A DNA stretch of 64,000 bases from UBA11606 sp965243715 (lineage in GTDB: Bacteria > Actinomycetota > Acidimicrobiia > Acidimicrobiales > Aldehydirespiratoraceae), in contig CBDEVU010000009.1 of the NCBI GenBank assembly GCA_965243715.1, positions 62,001 through 126,000 of the forward strand, read 5' to 3'. Shown piece after piece: positions 14,614-23,004 of this stretch (positions are counted from its first letter, which is position 1; the number at the start of each line of letters is the position of its first letter). The notes beneath the pieces are model-generated. The model was not told the DNA's origin. It did no database searches and saw only the letters and a list, made by a program, of their open reading frames with translations. A program made the position numbers and the translations under genes.

Positions 14614-15691
14614 TTCGGCTGTATACGCCACGGCGTTGGCCCAACTCGACGGTCTTGGTCCGAAGCGACTCGCTCGCCTCCTTGCTGACGCCACCCCGCA
14701 CGAGGCGTTTGTTTCCGTGCGGCGCGGTCACCTTCCGGTCCAGTTGGGAGCGAGGGAGGAAAGATCGGCGTGGCCTGCTCAGTTAGAGTCGATTGATCTC
14801 GACCGAGTGGAGAACCAACTGGTCGAGAACGGGGTCACAGTCACGACTTGGCACGACTCGGCCCATCCGCGCGCTCTAGTCGACGACATCGACCCCGCCC
14901 CCGTTCTTTTTCGTCGCGGCGCCCCCGTCAACCCCGACGCGCCCGCGGTTGCCATAGTGGGAACGCGAAGGTGTACGGGAACAGGCCGCGACGTGGCCTA
15001 TGAACTCGGTGCCGCGCTGGCCGCCGCGGGAGTCGTTGTGGTGAGCGGACTGGCCCTCGGTATCGATGGTGCCTCGCATCTAGGGGCGTTGTCTGTCGAT
15101 GGTGTCGCTCCGCTGGCGGTGGTGGGAAGCGGGCCCGATGTTGTCTATCCGCGCCGTCACCGTGTGCTGTGGGAGCAAATGGTTGCCGACGCAACCCTCT
15201 GTACCGAGGCGCCACCAGGAACGGCGCCTGCCCGCTGGCGCTTTCCCGCTCGCAATCGTTTGCTCACCGCGTTTGCCGACATCGTTGTCGTGGTCGAGTC
15301 GCGAGCCGCCGGTGGCTCGCTGCTCACCGTCGATCATGCGATCCGACGCGGCCTGCAGGTTATGGCGGTGCCGGGGAGCACGCGAAACCCCGCGGCCGAG
15401 GGAACTAACTCGCTTTTGGCCGACGGTTGTGCTCCGGTACGCAATGCCGACGACATCTTGTGCGCCCTTGGTTTGGCTGCGGTCGAGTCGGGGGCGCGGC
15501 GACGATCCGAGCCGGTTCTTCCTATCGGCGAAGCGGCGATAGTCTTGGCAGCGATGGACGACGGGCCCGCCAACGCCGATGACCTCGTCGGCCGTACAGG
15601 ACTCCCCGCCCGCGTGGTCTTTGCCCAACTGGAGATCCTGATTGGGAGCAAGCACCTTGTTGCCGACGGGGCTCGCGTGCGTCGGGCCTGA
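14606..15691 (+). CDS. dprA: DNA-processing protein DprA
   Basis: The 361-residue protein has the Rossmann-like DprA core: AIVGTRRCTGTGRDVAYEL, GLALGIDGASHLGAL, GSGPDVVYPRRHRVL, FPARNRLLTAFADIVVVVE and AVPGSTRNPAAEGTNSLLADG. DprA protects incoming single-stranded DNA and loads RecA. The C-terminal winged-helix segment (MDDGPANADDLVGRTG) is present. Overlapping comM by 8 bases and followed by a Xer recombinase, it fits the common yraN-comM-dprA-xerC order. Confidence 0.94.
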   Translation: MVSSAVYATALAQLDGLGPKRLARLLADATPHEAFVSVRRGHLPVQLGAREERSAWPAQLESIDLDRVENQLVENGVTVTTWHDSAHPRALVDDIDPAPVLFRRGAPVNPDAPAVAIVGTRRCTGTGRDVAYELGAALAAAGVVVVSGLALGIDGASHLGALSVDGVAPLAVVGSGPDVVYPRRHRVLWEQMVADATLCTEAPPGTAPARWRFPARNRLLTAFADIVVVVESRAAGGSLLTVDHAIRRGLQVMAVPGSTRNPAAEGTNSLLADGCAPVRNADDILCALGLAAVESGARRRSEPVLPIGEAAIVLAAMDDGPANADDLVGRTGLPARVVFAQLEILIGSKHLVADGARVRRA

Positions 15692-15731
15692 TGGAAGACC
15701 CCTCGGTGGTTCTACCGCTAAGGTGCCGCGA

Positions 15732-16610
15732 GTGGCTTCTTGGGACGTGTCGATCTGGCTGGACTCGCTGACGCGAGTCGCCGACTCCACTCGCTCGGTG
15801 TACTCGCGCGATATCGAAGCCCTTATCCGTTGGCTGCACCGCAACGGCGTGCCATCACCGGATGCGGTCAACCGCTGGCACCTTCGCCGGTACCTCGCCG
15901 AACTCGGCTCAGCTGACTACGCTCGGCGCACGATCGCCAGGAAGGCCTCGGTCGCCCGCCGCTACTTTGATTGGGCCCGTCGAACGAACCGGGTTGAGAC
16001 CGACCCCGCCGCCGCGCTCCGGGCGCCGAGCGGTGCGTCGACGCTGCCGCGAGTGCTGAACGCGGCCGAAATCGACGGGCTCATAAACGGGTCCGCGGTA
16101 GCCGACGAAGATCCCGCTGTTGACTTGCGCGATCGAGCGGTTATTGAATTGTTGTACGGTAGCGGGCTTCGGGTTAGTGAGCTTTGTGGGCTCACGGTGC
16201 GCGCCGTGGCTAGGAAATCCGGGAGCATCAGCGTCTGGGGGAAGGGTTCCAAAGAGCGTCGCGTTCCGTTGAGTGAACCGGCTAAAGCGGCCCTCGCCGA
16301 GTGGCTCGAGCACGGACGCCCGTCGATGAAAACCCCGGAATCTCCTGACGAGTCCTTGTTCTATAACCGTGTTGGACGGGCGCTTTCACCGCGTGATGTG
16401 CGACGCCTGATCGACCGGCGATCGCTGGTTCCCACCCACCCGCACGCGCTACGCCATACCTTTGCGACCCACCTCCTAGACGGCGGGGCAGATTTGCGGG
16501 CGGTACAAGAAATGTTGGGTCATGCCGATCTCGCCACTACCCAGATCTATACGCGGGTCAGTCGAGAGCGCATGCGTGACGTTCATCGCACAACCCACCC
16601 CCGAGCCTAA
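15732..16610 (+). CDS. xerC: Tyrosine recombinase XerC-like
   Basis: The 292-residue protein has an N-terminal SAM-like core-binding domain and a catalytic domain with the full set: Arg in YGSGLRVSELCGL, Lys in WGKGSKERRVPL, HxxR in PHALRHTFATHLLDGG, His in MLGHADLATTQIYT and the Tyr nucleophile in IYTRVS. GTG 15732 is chosen because AAGG lies about ten bases upstream; GTG 15723 is an alternative, and an ATG at 15642 would overlap dprA. Xer recombinases resolve chromosome dimers at dif. The position after dprA favours XerC over XerD or a phage integrase. Confidence 0.88.
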   Translation: MASWDVSIWLDSLTRVADSTRSVYSRDIEALIRWLHRNGVPSPDAVNRWHLRRYLAELGSADYARRTIARKASVARRYFDWARRTNRVETDPAAALRAPSGASTLPRVLNAAEIDGLINGSAVADEDPAVDLRDRAVIELLYGSGLRVSELCGLTVRAVARKSGSISVWGKGSKERRVPLSEPAKAALAEWLEHGRPSMKTPESPDESLFYNRVGRALSPRDVRRLIDRRSLVPTHPHALRHTFATHLLDGGADLRAVQEMLGHADLATTQIYTRVSRERMRDVHRTTHPRA

Positions 16611-16729
16611 GATTCACAAATATAAGATCATTTCCTTAACCGCAATCCAGAAGTAGGTCGCTAAGATCGACCCTGTCGATACGTCGGCGCATCACTTCCC
16701 CGTGAACCTTTCGAGATTCAGGGGTACGT

Positions 16730-18427
16730 ATGCGCCGATTTGTTGTTTTGCTTCTGGTGTTCGCCAGCGTCGGGGCCGTCCTAGCCCCAGCCGCCGACGC
16801 CCAAGCCGAGGTAGCACTGAGATCCCCGGTGCGCGCACCGGTGCTCGATCCCTTCAGACTCCCCGACGGCCCGTACGGTGCGGGCAACCGGGGCATCGAA
16901 TACGACACTAATCCCGGTGATGCGGTCGTTGCCGCCGGTCCCGGCATTGTGGTTTTCTCCGGCCCTGTCGCGGGGAACATCTACGTCACTATCGATCATG
17001 GCGGCGGCCTGCGTACTAGTTACGGTCCGCTTGCGGGGACTGAAGTCCCCTTCGCTCGACAGGTACAGCGTGGTGATCGAATCGGGCGGGCGGCCCACTC
17101 GTTGCACTTCAGTACACGGATCAACGGGCAATACGTCGACCCGGCCGGACTCTTCGGCACCCGCCGAATCGACGTGCGTCTCGTGCCCCACGACGACCAT
17201 GACTCGGGGCGTCAGTGGCTCGAACTGCAACGCCGAAGCGAAAGGCTCCAGTTTCTTGAACAACCCAAGGGCGGAGGCTTTGGGTCAGCGCTAGTTGGGG
17301 CCATCCGAGCATGGGGGAAGCTGAATTCGCTGGCGTACAGAGTGGTATTGGATGAGCTCGACAGTTTGGTCCACCAGATTGAGGTCATGGCCCACCTCTG
17401 GATGAAGACGAATGCCATTCACTGGGCTAGCGTCATTGCCGAGGGGCTTCATCAACTTGTGTTCCCCGATCCTTGCACCCCCGAAAGCGTGGGGGCGGAT
17501 CTCGGCCCGCCCCCGGAACGGCGTATTGCGATCACCGTGGCGGGCCTCAACTCGTCATCCACGTCGCATGTCGGTATCGAGGATCTCGACCTTAGCCAAC
17601 ACGGCTACGAGACCGACGACGTGGTGCGCTTCAGCTACGAGGGCGGTCTGATCCCCGGCGGCGGCCTCGACTGGGCGGGCCACGTCGAACGAAGCCACTA
17701 CACAGACACGGATACCCGGGCCGACATTGAGCCCGCTATCGATCGTCTACGGGAGGCGATCGAGGACGTCGCGGCCGCTAACCCAGGGGTACCTATAGAT
17801 CTTTATGGGCATAGCCTCGGCGGACTCCTCACCCGTCACGCCCTCGCCGAGATCGATTTGGAGACCGTTGATGTTGGTGTAGCGATGACTTTCGCGTCTC
17901 CTCACGGTGGGAGTCCCGTTGCTGAGTTGGCCCAAGCGGCTGAGTTGACCGCCATTGGATCAGCGGTATCCCTCGGACTTCAGGTGGTCGATCCTGACAA
18001 TATTTTCGTGTCACCAATCGTCGAGGACCTGTCCGAGACAGGTTTCGCGGGCGACACAGCAGACGTGGCCTTTCCCGAGGGTATCCAAGCGGTCACTATT
18101 GGCGATCGAGGCGATCCAGTTGTTCCCGCCACCTACGCCGATGCCCCCGGCGCCGCTCATTTCGTGGTCGGAAACGGAAATCCGTTCGGTGGCGCCCACG
18201 GTGGCTTGCCCGGCCATCCCGATGTGGTACGTGAAGTACGCCTTGCCCTGGCAGGCTTACCGCCGACGTGTAGCGGCATCGGGGACCAGATCCTCGACAT
18301 GGTGGTACCGGAAATGATTGCCTACGGCGAACATTCCCTCGCTCTCGGGATTCTCATCGCTGATCAAGTCAAGGGAAAAACACCGAAGGGCCCTAAGCGA
18401 GGACCCAGCAAACCGGAGGGATCCTGA
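16730..18427 (+). CDS. Secreted fusion: degenerate M23/LytM domain plus alpha/beta hydrolase
   Basis: The 565-residue protein has a signal peptide (MRRFVVLLLVFASVGAVLAP, cleavage near ADA-QAE). Residues about 35-145 follow the M23 (LytM) fold: LDPFRLPDGPYGAGNRGIEY, then GPGIVVFSGPVAGNIYVTID and LHFSTRING. The zinc-binding H of the usual HxxxD motif is absent (NRGIEYD) and HxH is SLHFS, so it is probably not an active peptidase. After a helical linker, an alpha/beta hydrolase begins near residue 262 (RRIAITVAGLNSSST), with nucleophile elbow GHSLGG near 363 and a candidate catalytic His in the GAAHFVVGNGN or GGAHGG stretch. The substrate may be cell-wall or lipid related. It lies just before rpsB, where M23 genes are often found in actinobacteria. 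Confidence 0.75.
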   Translation: MRRFVVLLLVFASVGAVLAPAADAQAEVALRSPVRAPVLDPFRLPDGPYGAGNRGIEYDTNPGDAVVAAGPGIVVFSGPVAGNIYVTIDHGGGLRTSYGPLAGTEVPFARQVQRGDRIGRAAHSLHFSTRINGQYVDPAGLFGTRRIDVRLVPHDDHDSGRQWLELQRRSERLQFLEQPKGGGFGSALVGAIRAWGKLNSLAYRVVLDELDSLVHQIEVMAHLWMKTNAIHWASVIAEGLHQLVFPDPCTPESVGADLGPPPERRIAITVAGLNSSSTSHVGIEDLDLSQHGYETDDVVRFSYEGGLIPGGGLDWAGHVERSHYTDTDTRADIEPAIDRLREAIEDVAAANPGVPIDLYGHSLGGLLTRHALAEIDLETVDVGVAMTFASPHGGSPVAELAQAAELTAIGSAVSLGLQVVDPDNIFVSPIVEDLSETGFAGDTADVAFPEGIQAVTIGDRGDPVVPATYADAPGAAHFVVGNGNPFGGAHGGLPGHPDVVREVRLALAGLPPTCSGIGDQILDMVVPEMIAYGEHSLALGILIADQVKGKTPKGPKRGPSKPEGS

Positions 18428-18564
18428 GCTAGTGCCGCTACACTATTCGCTGGTCGTCATGGCCTCTCTCGCGATCAGTTCCGACCGCGGAGGATATGTT
18501 TCGGTGCTGGCAATACCCGGTCGTTTCGACGTCCTGTCGGCTCGCAAAACCGGGAGAAATTATT

Positions 18565-19473
18565 ATGGCAGTCATTTCTATGAAGCAGTTGCTGGAAGCT
18601 GGCGTCCACTTCGGCCACCAGACCCGTCGCTGGAACCCCAAGATGCGGCGGTTCATTCACGGCGAAGCGAGCGGCATTCACATTGTCGACCTGCACCAGA
18701 CTCTAAACCACCTCGAGGCGTCGTACGTGTTCGTCCGCGATCTCGTCGCCAATGGTGGCACGGTGCTGTTCATCGGCACCAAAAAGCAGGCACAAGACTC
18801 CATTCAGTCCTACGCCGAGCGCTGCAACATGCCGTACATCAACGAGCGTTGGCTAGGCGGCATGCTCACCAACTTCCAGACCATCTCCAAGCGCGTGAGC
18901 AAGATGCAGGATTACCGCCGCATGCGCGACTCAGGCGAACTCGAAGAAATGCCGAAAAAGGAAGCTCTCCTTATCAGCCGCGAACTCGTCAAACTCGAGC
19001 GCAACCTCGGCGGCATCCGCGACATGGACAAGCTCCCGCAAGCGATCTTCGTGCTCGACACGAAATTAGAACACATCGCGGTGACTGAAGCTCGCAAGAT
19101 CGGTATCCCGATCGTCGCCGTAGTTGATACCAACTGTGATCCTGATCTCATTGATTACGCCATTCCCGGTAACGACGATGCCATTCGCGCTGGCGAACTC
19201 ATGAGCCGTGTCATCTCTGACGCCGTTCTGGAGGGTCGCTTCATCCGCTTGAAGAAAGCCGAAATGAGGGGCGACGCGCTAGCGCAGCGCAACATCCTCG
19301 AAGAGGCTGAGGTGGCCGAGCAACAAGCGGAGGCTCGCCAAGCCGCGGCGGCCGAAGCGGCCGAGCGAGAAGTTCGAGTTGCCGCGGCCCAAGCCATCCC
19401 GACCGAGGGCGAGTCTGAGGGCGAGTCTGAGGGCGAGACTGAGGGCGAGACTGAGGCTGGGGTCGAGGCCTGA
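18565..19473 (+). CDS. rpsB: 30S ribosomal protein S2
   Basis: The 302-residue uS2 reads MAVISMKQLLEAGVHFGHQT, then RWNPKMRRFIHGEASGIHI and LPQAIFVLDTKLEHIAVTEA. ATG 18565 has GGGAGA about eight bases before; an upstream ATG at 18496 would add 23 unrelated residues. The C-terminal 40 residues are acidic and low-complexity, made by four 12-base repeats. The 137-base gap before it should hold the promoter and possibly the S2 autoregulatory leader; I could not define either. It starts the rpsB-tsf-pyrH-frr-cdsA-dxr-rseP-ispG run. Confidence 0.97.
   Translation: MAVISMKQLLEAGVHFGHQTRRWNPKMRRFIHGEASGIHIVDLHQTLNHLEASYVFVRDLVANGGTVLFIGTKKQAQDSIQSYAERCNMPYINERWLGGMLTNFQTISKRVSKMQDYRRMRDSGELEEMPKKEALLISRELVKLERNLGGIRDMDKLPQAIFVLDTKLEHIAVTEARKIGIPIVAVVDTNCDPDLIDYAIPGNDDAIRAGELMSRVISDAVLEGRFIRLKKAEMRGDALAQRNILEEAEVAEQQAEARQAAAAEAAEREVRVAAAQAIPTEGESEGESEGETEGETEAGVEA
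19405..19452 (+). repeat. Four tandem 12-base units in the rpsB 3' end
   Basis: gagggcgagtct is repeated at 19405-19416 and 19417-19428, then appears as gagggcgagact at 19429-19440 and 19441-19452. It encodes EGES/EGET repeats in the acidic tail of S2. The unit keeps frame. Confidence 0.9.
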
Positions 19474-19523
19474 GTGCCGCATCACCGTTTCACCCGATCA
19501 ACTCTCACCGAAAGAATACACTG

Positions 19524-20312
19524 ATGTCGATTACTGCGAAAGTTGTCAAGGCCCTCCGTGACGCTACTGGCGCGGGCATGATGGATGCCAAGACGGCGCT
19601 CATCGAATGCGACGGCGACATGGAAGCCGCCACCCAAATTCTCCGCGAGAAGGGCTTAGCCAAAGCCGCATCGCGAGGCGACCGCGACAACGATGAAGGC
19701 ACGATCGCTCTCGCGGTAAACGGTAACGTTGCAGCGCTAGTCCAGATCAAAACCGAGACCGACTTCTCGGCCAAGAACGAGGCCGTAACCAGTCTCGCCG
19801 CTCGCCTCGCGGCGGCGGTTCTTGTCGACGGCGAGTCAGCGGTAGAGGCGCAGGCCGCGGCGCTAGAAGATCTACAGGTCACCATCAAAGAAAACATCGC
19901 GCTCGGAGCGGTGCATCGCATTGAGGCAGCCGAGGGCAACACCTTAGATACCTACCTCCACGTACAAGACGGTCGCGGTGTGAACGCCATTGTGGTTGAG
20001 GGCGCGGGTGTCAGCCAAGACGACCTTCACCAAGTCGCCCTACACATTGCGTTTGCTAAACCAACTTTTCTAACGGCGGACGAGGTTCCCGAGGACGAGG
20101 TCGCCCGCGAGCGCCAATCCCTGCTGGAGATCACCAAGGCCGAGGGCAAACCAGAGGCGGCGTGGGACAAGATCGTCGACGGTCGTATGCGCGGCTGGCT
20201 TGGTGAGCGAGTGCTGCTCGAACAGGGGCTACACGGCGACAAGACGCCAGTAAAAAACAGCTTAGGGGGCGGCCATATTGCCCGATTCGTGCAGGTTATG
20301 ATTGGCTCGTGA
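19524..20312 (+). CDS. tsf: Translation elongation factor Ts
   Basis: The 262-residue EF-Ts recycles EF-Tu. The N-terminal UBA-like domain and signature are clear: VKALRDATGAGMMDAKTAL, then IKTETDFSAKNEAV with the TDF motif that inserts into EF-Tu. The core domain runs through VALHIAFAKPTFLTADEVP. It lies 50 bases after rpsB. Confidence 0.96.
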   Translation: MSITAKVVKALRDATGAGMMDAKTALIECDGDMEAATQILREKGLAKAASRGDRDNDEGTIALAVNGNVAALVQIKTETDFSAKNEAVTSLAARLAAAVLVDGESAVEAQAAALEDLQVTIKENIALGAVHRIEAAEGNTLDTYLHVQDGRGVNAIVVEGAGVSQDDLHQVALHIAFAKPTFLTADEVPEDEVARERQSLLEITKAEGKPEAAWDKIVDGRMRGWLGERVLLEQGLHGDKTPVKNSLGGGHIARFVQVMIGS

Positions 20313-20316
20313 GTCA

Positions 20317-21078
20317 ATGAGCGACGGCGATAGAGTCCGCGGCTTGCAACCCGCCCGTTGGAAGCGCGTGTTGTTAAAACTCTCGGGCGAAGCCTTTGCT
20401 GGGCCGCTCGAATACGGGATCCATGGTCCCAGCGTCTTTGGAATCGCCCAGGACATTGTTGCTGCTCAACGAGCGTTCGCGGTCGACATTGCGATCGTTG
20501 TCGGTGCCGGGAACATCTGGCGGGGCATTCATGGTGCCGGTATGGACCGAGCCCAAGCCGACTACATGGGCATGCTCGCTACGGTCATGAATGCGTTGGC
20601 GCTCCAAGACACTCTCGAACAACTCGGCCAACCCACCCGAGTTCAGTCGGCGATCGAGATGAACCAAATCGCCGAACCCTATATTAGGCGCCGCGCCACT
20701 CGTCACCTAGAAAAGGGCCGGATCGTCATCTTCGGAGCTGGTACCGGGAATCCTTTCTTCACGACCGACACCACGGCCGCGCTGCGGGCGGTGGAGATTG
20801 AGGCTGAGGTCGTGCTCAAAGGTACCCACGGTGGGGTGGATGGCATCTACAGCGACGATCCCCGCCGAAATCCCGAGGCGGTCAAACTCGGCCATGTCTC
20901 CTATATGCGGGTGCTGAACGAAAGCCTCAAGGTCATGGATTCCACGGCAATCACCTTGTGTATGGATAACGACCTGCCCATCGTGGTGTTTGACCTGATG
21001 GGGGAAGGAAACCTACAATCCCTACTTCGCGGCTCATCGGTCGGTACTCTTGTCGATGATGAGGGGAGTGTGGCGTGA
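20317..21078 (+). CDS. pyrH: Uridylate kinase
   Basis: The 253-residue amino-acid-kinase-fold enzyme phosphorylates UMP to UDP. Motifs are WKRVLLKLSGEAFAG, VVGAGNIWRG, MDRAQADYMGMLATVMN, IFGAGTGNPFFTTDTTAALRA and GTHGGVDGIYSDDPR. ATG 20317 is used; a TTG at 20302 overlapping the tsf end is the alternative. The last bases overlap frr by GTGA, giving translational coupling. Confidence 0.95.
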   Translation: MSDGDRVRGLQPARWKRVLLKLSGEAFAGPLEYGIHGPSVFGIAQDIVAAQRAFAVDIAIVVGAGNIWRGIHGAGMDRAQADYMGMLATVMNALALQDTLEQLGQPTRVQSAIEMNQIAEPYIRRRATRHLEKGRIVIFGAGTGNPFFTTDTTAALRAVEIEAEVVLKGTHGGVDGIYSDDPRRNPEAVKLGHVSYMRVLNESLKVMDSTAITLCMDNDLPIVVFDLMGEGNLQSLLRGSSVGTLVDDEGSVA

Positions 21079-21644
21079 GTGACGAAGATCTAGAATTAGT
21101 CATCTTGGATGCGAAAGAGAAGATGGAAGGGGCGCTCAGCGCATCTCGTCGCGAGTTTTCCAGCGTCCGCACGGGTCGAGCCTCGTCAGCAATTTTTGAA
21201 CGACTCACCATTGAGGCCTACGGGGTTGAGATGCGACTGCAGGAAGTTGCGAGCTTCTCGGTTCCGGAGGCTCGTCAACTCATTGTCACCCCGCACGACG
21301 CGAACAATCTCCAAGCTATCGAACGCGCCATCATCAATGCGAACATGGGTCTGACTCCGAGCAACGATGGTCGAATCATTCGTCTCAATTTCCCGCCCCT
21401 CAACACTCTTCGTCGTCGCGAACTCGTCAAGGTAGTGCGTAGTATGGCCGAGGAGGGCAAACAGCAGGTCAACGGCGTTAGGCGGCAGTGTCGTAAGGAT
21501 CTTGACGACTTGTCGAACGACGGCGGTGTCTCCGAGGACGCTGTTCGAGTGGCGGAAGGTCGTATTGATACCCTGAAAGACGAGTTTATTGTCAGGATTG
21601 AGTCTGCGCAGGCCCAAAAGGAAGAGGAGTTGCTCGAGTTCTGA
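21075..21644 (+). CDS. frr: Ribosome recycling factor
   Basis: The 189-residue RRF splits post-termination ribosomes together with EF-G. It shows the conserved SSVRTGRASSAIFERLTIEAYG, then QLIVTPHDANNLQAIERAI and LNFPPLNTLRRRELVK. GTG 21075 overlaps the pyrH stop. Length and order are standard. Confidence 0.96.
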   Translation: MSDEDLELVILDAKEKMEGALSASRREFSSVRTGRASSAIFERLTIEAYGVEMRLQEVASFSVPEARQLIVTPHDANNLQAIERAIINANMGLTPSNDGRIIRLNFPPLNTLRRRELVKVVRSMAEEGKQQVNGVRRQCRKDLDDLSNDGGVSEDAVRVAEGRIDTLKDEFIVRIESAQAQKEEELLEF

Positions 21645-21673
21645 CCTTGAGTCACACTAGGAGAGCTAAACCT

Positions 21674-22993
21674 ATGACCGACGATTCCAATGATTTCGAA
21701 GGCTTCCGAGTGGTCGACGGCGGGGGACTGCCCGACGACGAAGCCGCTAACGACGAGTTTGCCGCGCCTGGGAGGTCGGTGTTTGGCGATGACGACCCCT
21801 CGTTTGAGGCCGACGACGACGCCATCCCACACTGGAGCGAACCGGCGACTGGAGCGGTTCCTCAAGTCGGCGGTGGCGCCGACGCGGTCAGGTTCGATCC
21901 CGGTTCTGCTTCGGAGTCGGGCAACTCCAACCCTGACGAGTTGAACGCTTGGGCCGAACTTTCATCGACTCCCCGGTGGGCCGACGAAGACGCCGGTCCA
22001 ACTGGTTCGACGGCGGAAATCGGCTCCGATCCCGGCGCGGCCGATGACTTCTTTGCTTTTGAGGAACCGGCCAACCGTTCGCGCTTGGCGGCCCCGCCGC
22101 CCGCCGCGTCAGCGGAACATCCATCGGTCGCCGCGCAGTTGGGGTCGACCGTGGGATCCGACCACGAGCGCGATATCCCAATGTCGATCATCGTCGGTTT
22201 GGGACTTGCGGCGCTGATTCTTGCCGCCATGGCAGCGGGCCCCGTCGCCGCCCTAAGCGTGGTCACGGCCGCGTTGCTTCTAGGCGCGGTCGAGTTCTAC
22301 AACGCCGTTCGGGTTGCTGGCCACCAACCCGCGGTACTGCTGGGCTTGACGGGTGTCTTGACCCTACCACTGGCTGTTTATTGGCGAGGCGAAGCAGCCA
22401 TCGGTCTCGTGCTGGTTCTTAGCATCGTCTTTGGTTCGCTCTGGTACCTCATGGGGGTGAGTTCCGACGGAGTGATGAAGGGCTTTGGCGCCACCATGCT
22501 CGGCATTGTGCACATCGGCGTGCTGGGTTCGTTCGCCGCGCTCATGCTATCCATAGAGGGTCACGGCACTGGCTTGCTCACCGCGGCGATCTTGCTCACT
22601 GTGGCTTACGACGTGGGGGGACTCATCATCGGAAAAACCATGGGAAAGAACCGGCTTTCACCGGCCAGCCCGAACAAGACAGTCGAAGGGTTGGTAGGTG
22701 GAATTATCGCCACTTTGGCGGTCGCGGTCGTGATGGGGGTCATGGGTCAGCCCGCCCCGTTGGCCTCGGCGACGACCGGTGGTGGATTCGTTACCATGAT
22801 TATTCTCGGTATCGTGGTCGCGGCGGCGGCGCCGATTGGCGATCTGGCTGAGTCGCAGATGAAGCGCGACCTTGGAGTCAAGGACATGGGCTCGATCCTC
22901 CCCGGCCACGGTGGTCTGCTCGATCGATTCGACGGTCTACTCTTCGTGCTGCCCGTTACGTGGTACGTGGCTAGTGCGGCGCTGTTCTCCTGA
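21674..22993 (+). CDS. cdsA: Phosphatidate cytidylyltransferase with long acidic N-terminal extension
   Basis: The 439-residue protein converts phosphatidate and CTP to CDP-diacylglycerol. About 165 N-terminal residues are acidic, low-complexity and predicted to be cytoplasmic. The membrane domain begins near residue 170 with several hydrophobic helices. The CDS signature appears as SPASPNKTVEGLVGG and SQMKRDLGVKDMGSILPGHG, then LLDRFDGLLF with the catalytic DRxD-type residues. ATG 21674 follows AGGAG by ten bases; the longer TTG start at 21647 is less likely. It sits in the conserved frr-cdsA-dxr order. Confidence 0.93.
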   Translation: MTDDSNDFEGFRVVDGGGLPDDEAANDEFAAPGRSVFGDDDPSFEADDDAIPHWSEPATGAVPQVGGGADAVRFDPGSASESGNSNPDELNAWAELSSTPRWADEDAGPTGSTAEIGSDPGAADDFFAFEEPANRSRLAAPPPAASAEHPSVAAQLGSTVGSDHERDIPMSIIVGLGLAALILAAMAAGPVAALSVVTAALLLGAVEFYNAVRVAGHQPAVLLGLTGVLTLPLAVYWRGEAAIGLVLVLSIVFGSLWYLMGVSSDGVMKGFGATMLGIVHIGVLGSFAALMLSIEGHGTGLLTAAILLTVAYDVGGLIIGKTMGKNRLSPASPNKTVEGLVGGIIATLAVAVVMGVMGQPAPLASATTGGGFVTMIILGIVVAAAAPIGDLAESQMKRDLGVKDMGSILPGHGGLLDRFDGLLFVLPVTWYVASAALFS

Positions 22994-23004
22994 TCTGACC
23001 CTCG

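Noticed and set aside
15642..15731. Upstream ATG start for the Xer recombinase
   Set aside because: It lies inside dprA and adds 30 residues not found in Xer proteins; GTG 15732 has a ribosome site.
16656..16672. GGTCG-N7-CGACC hairpin as a terminator after the Xer gene
   Set aside because: Five pairs without a following T-run; could be chance.
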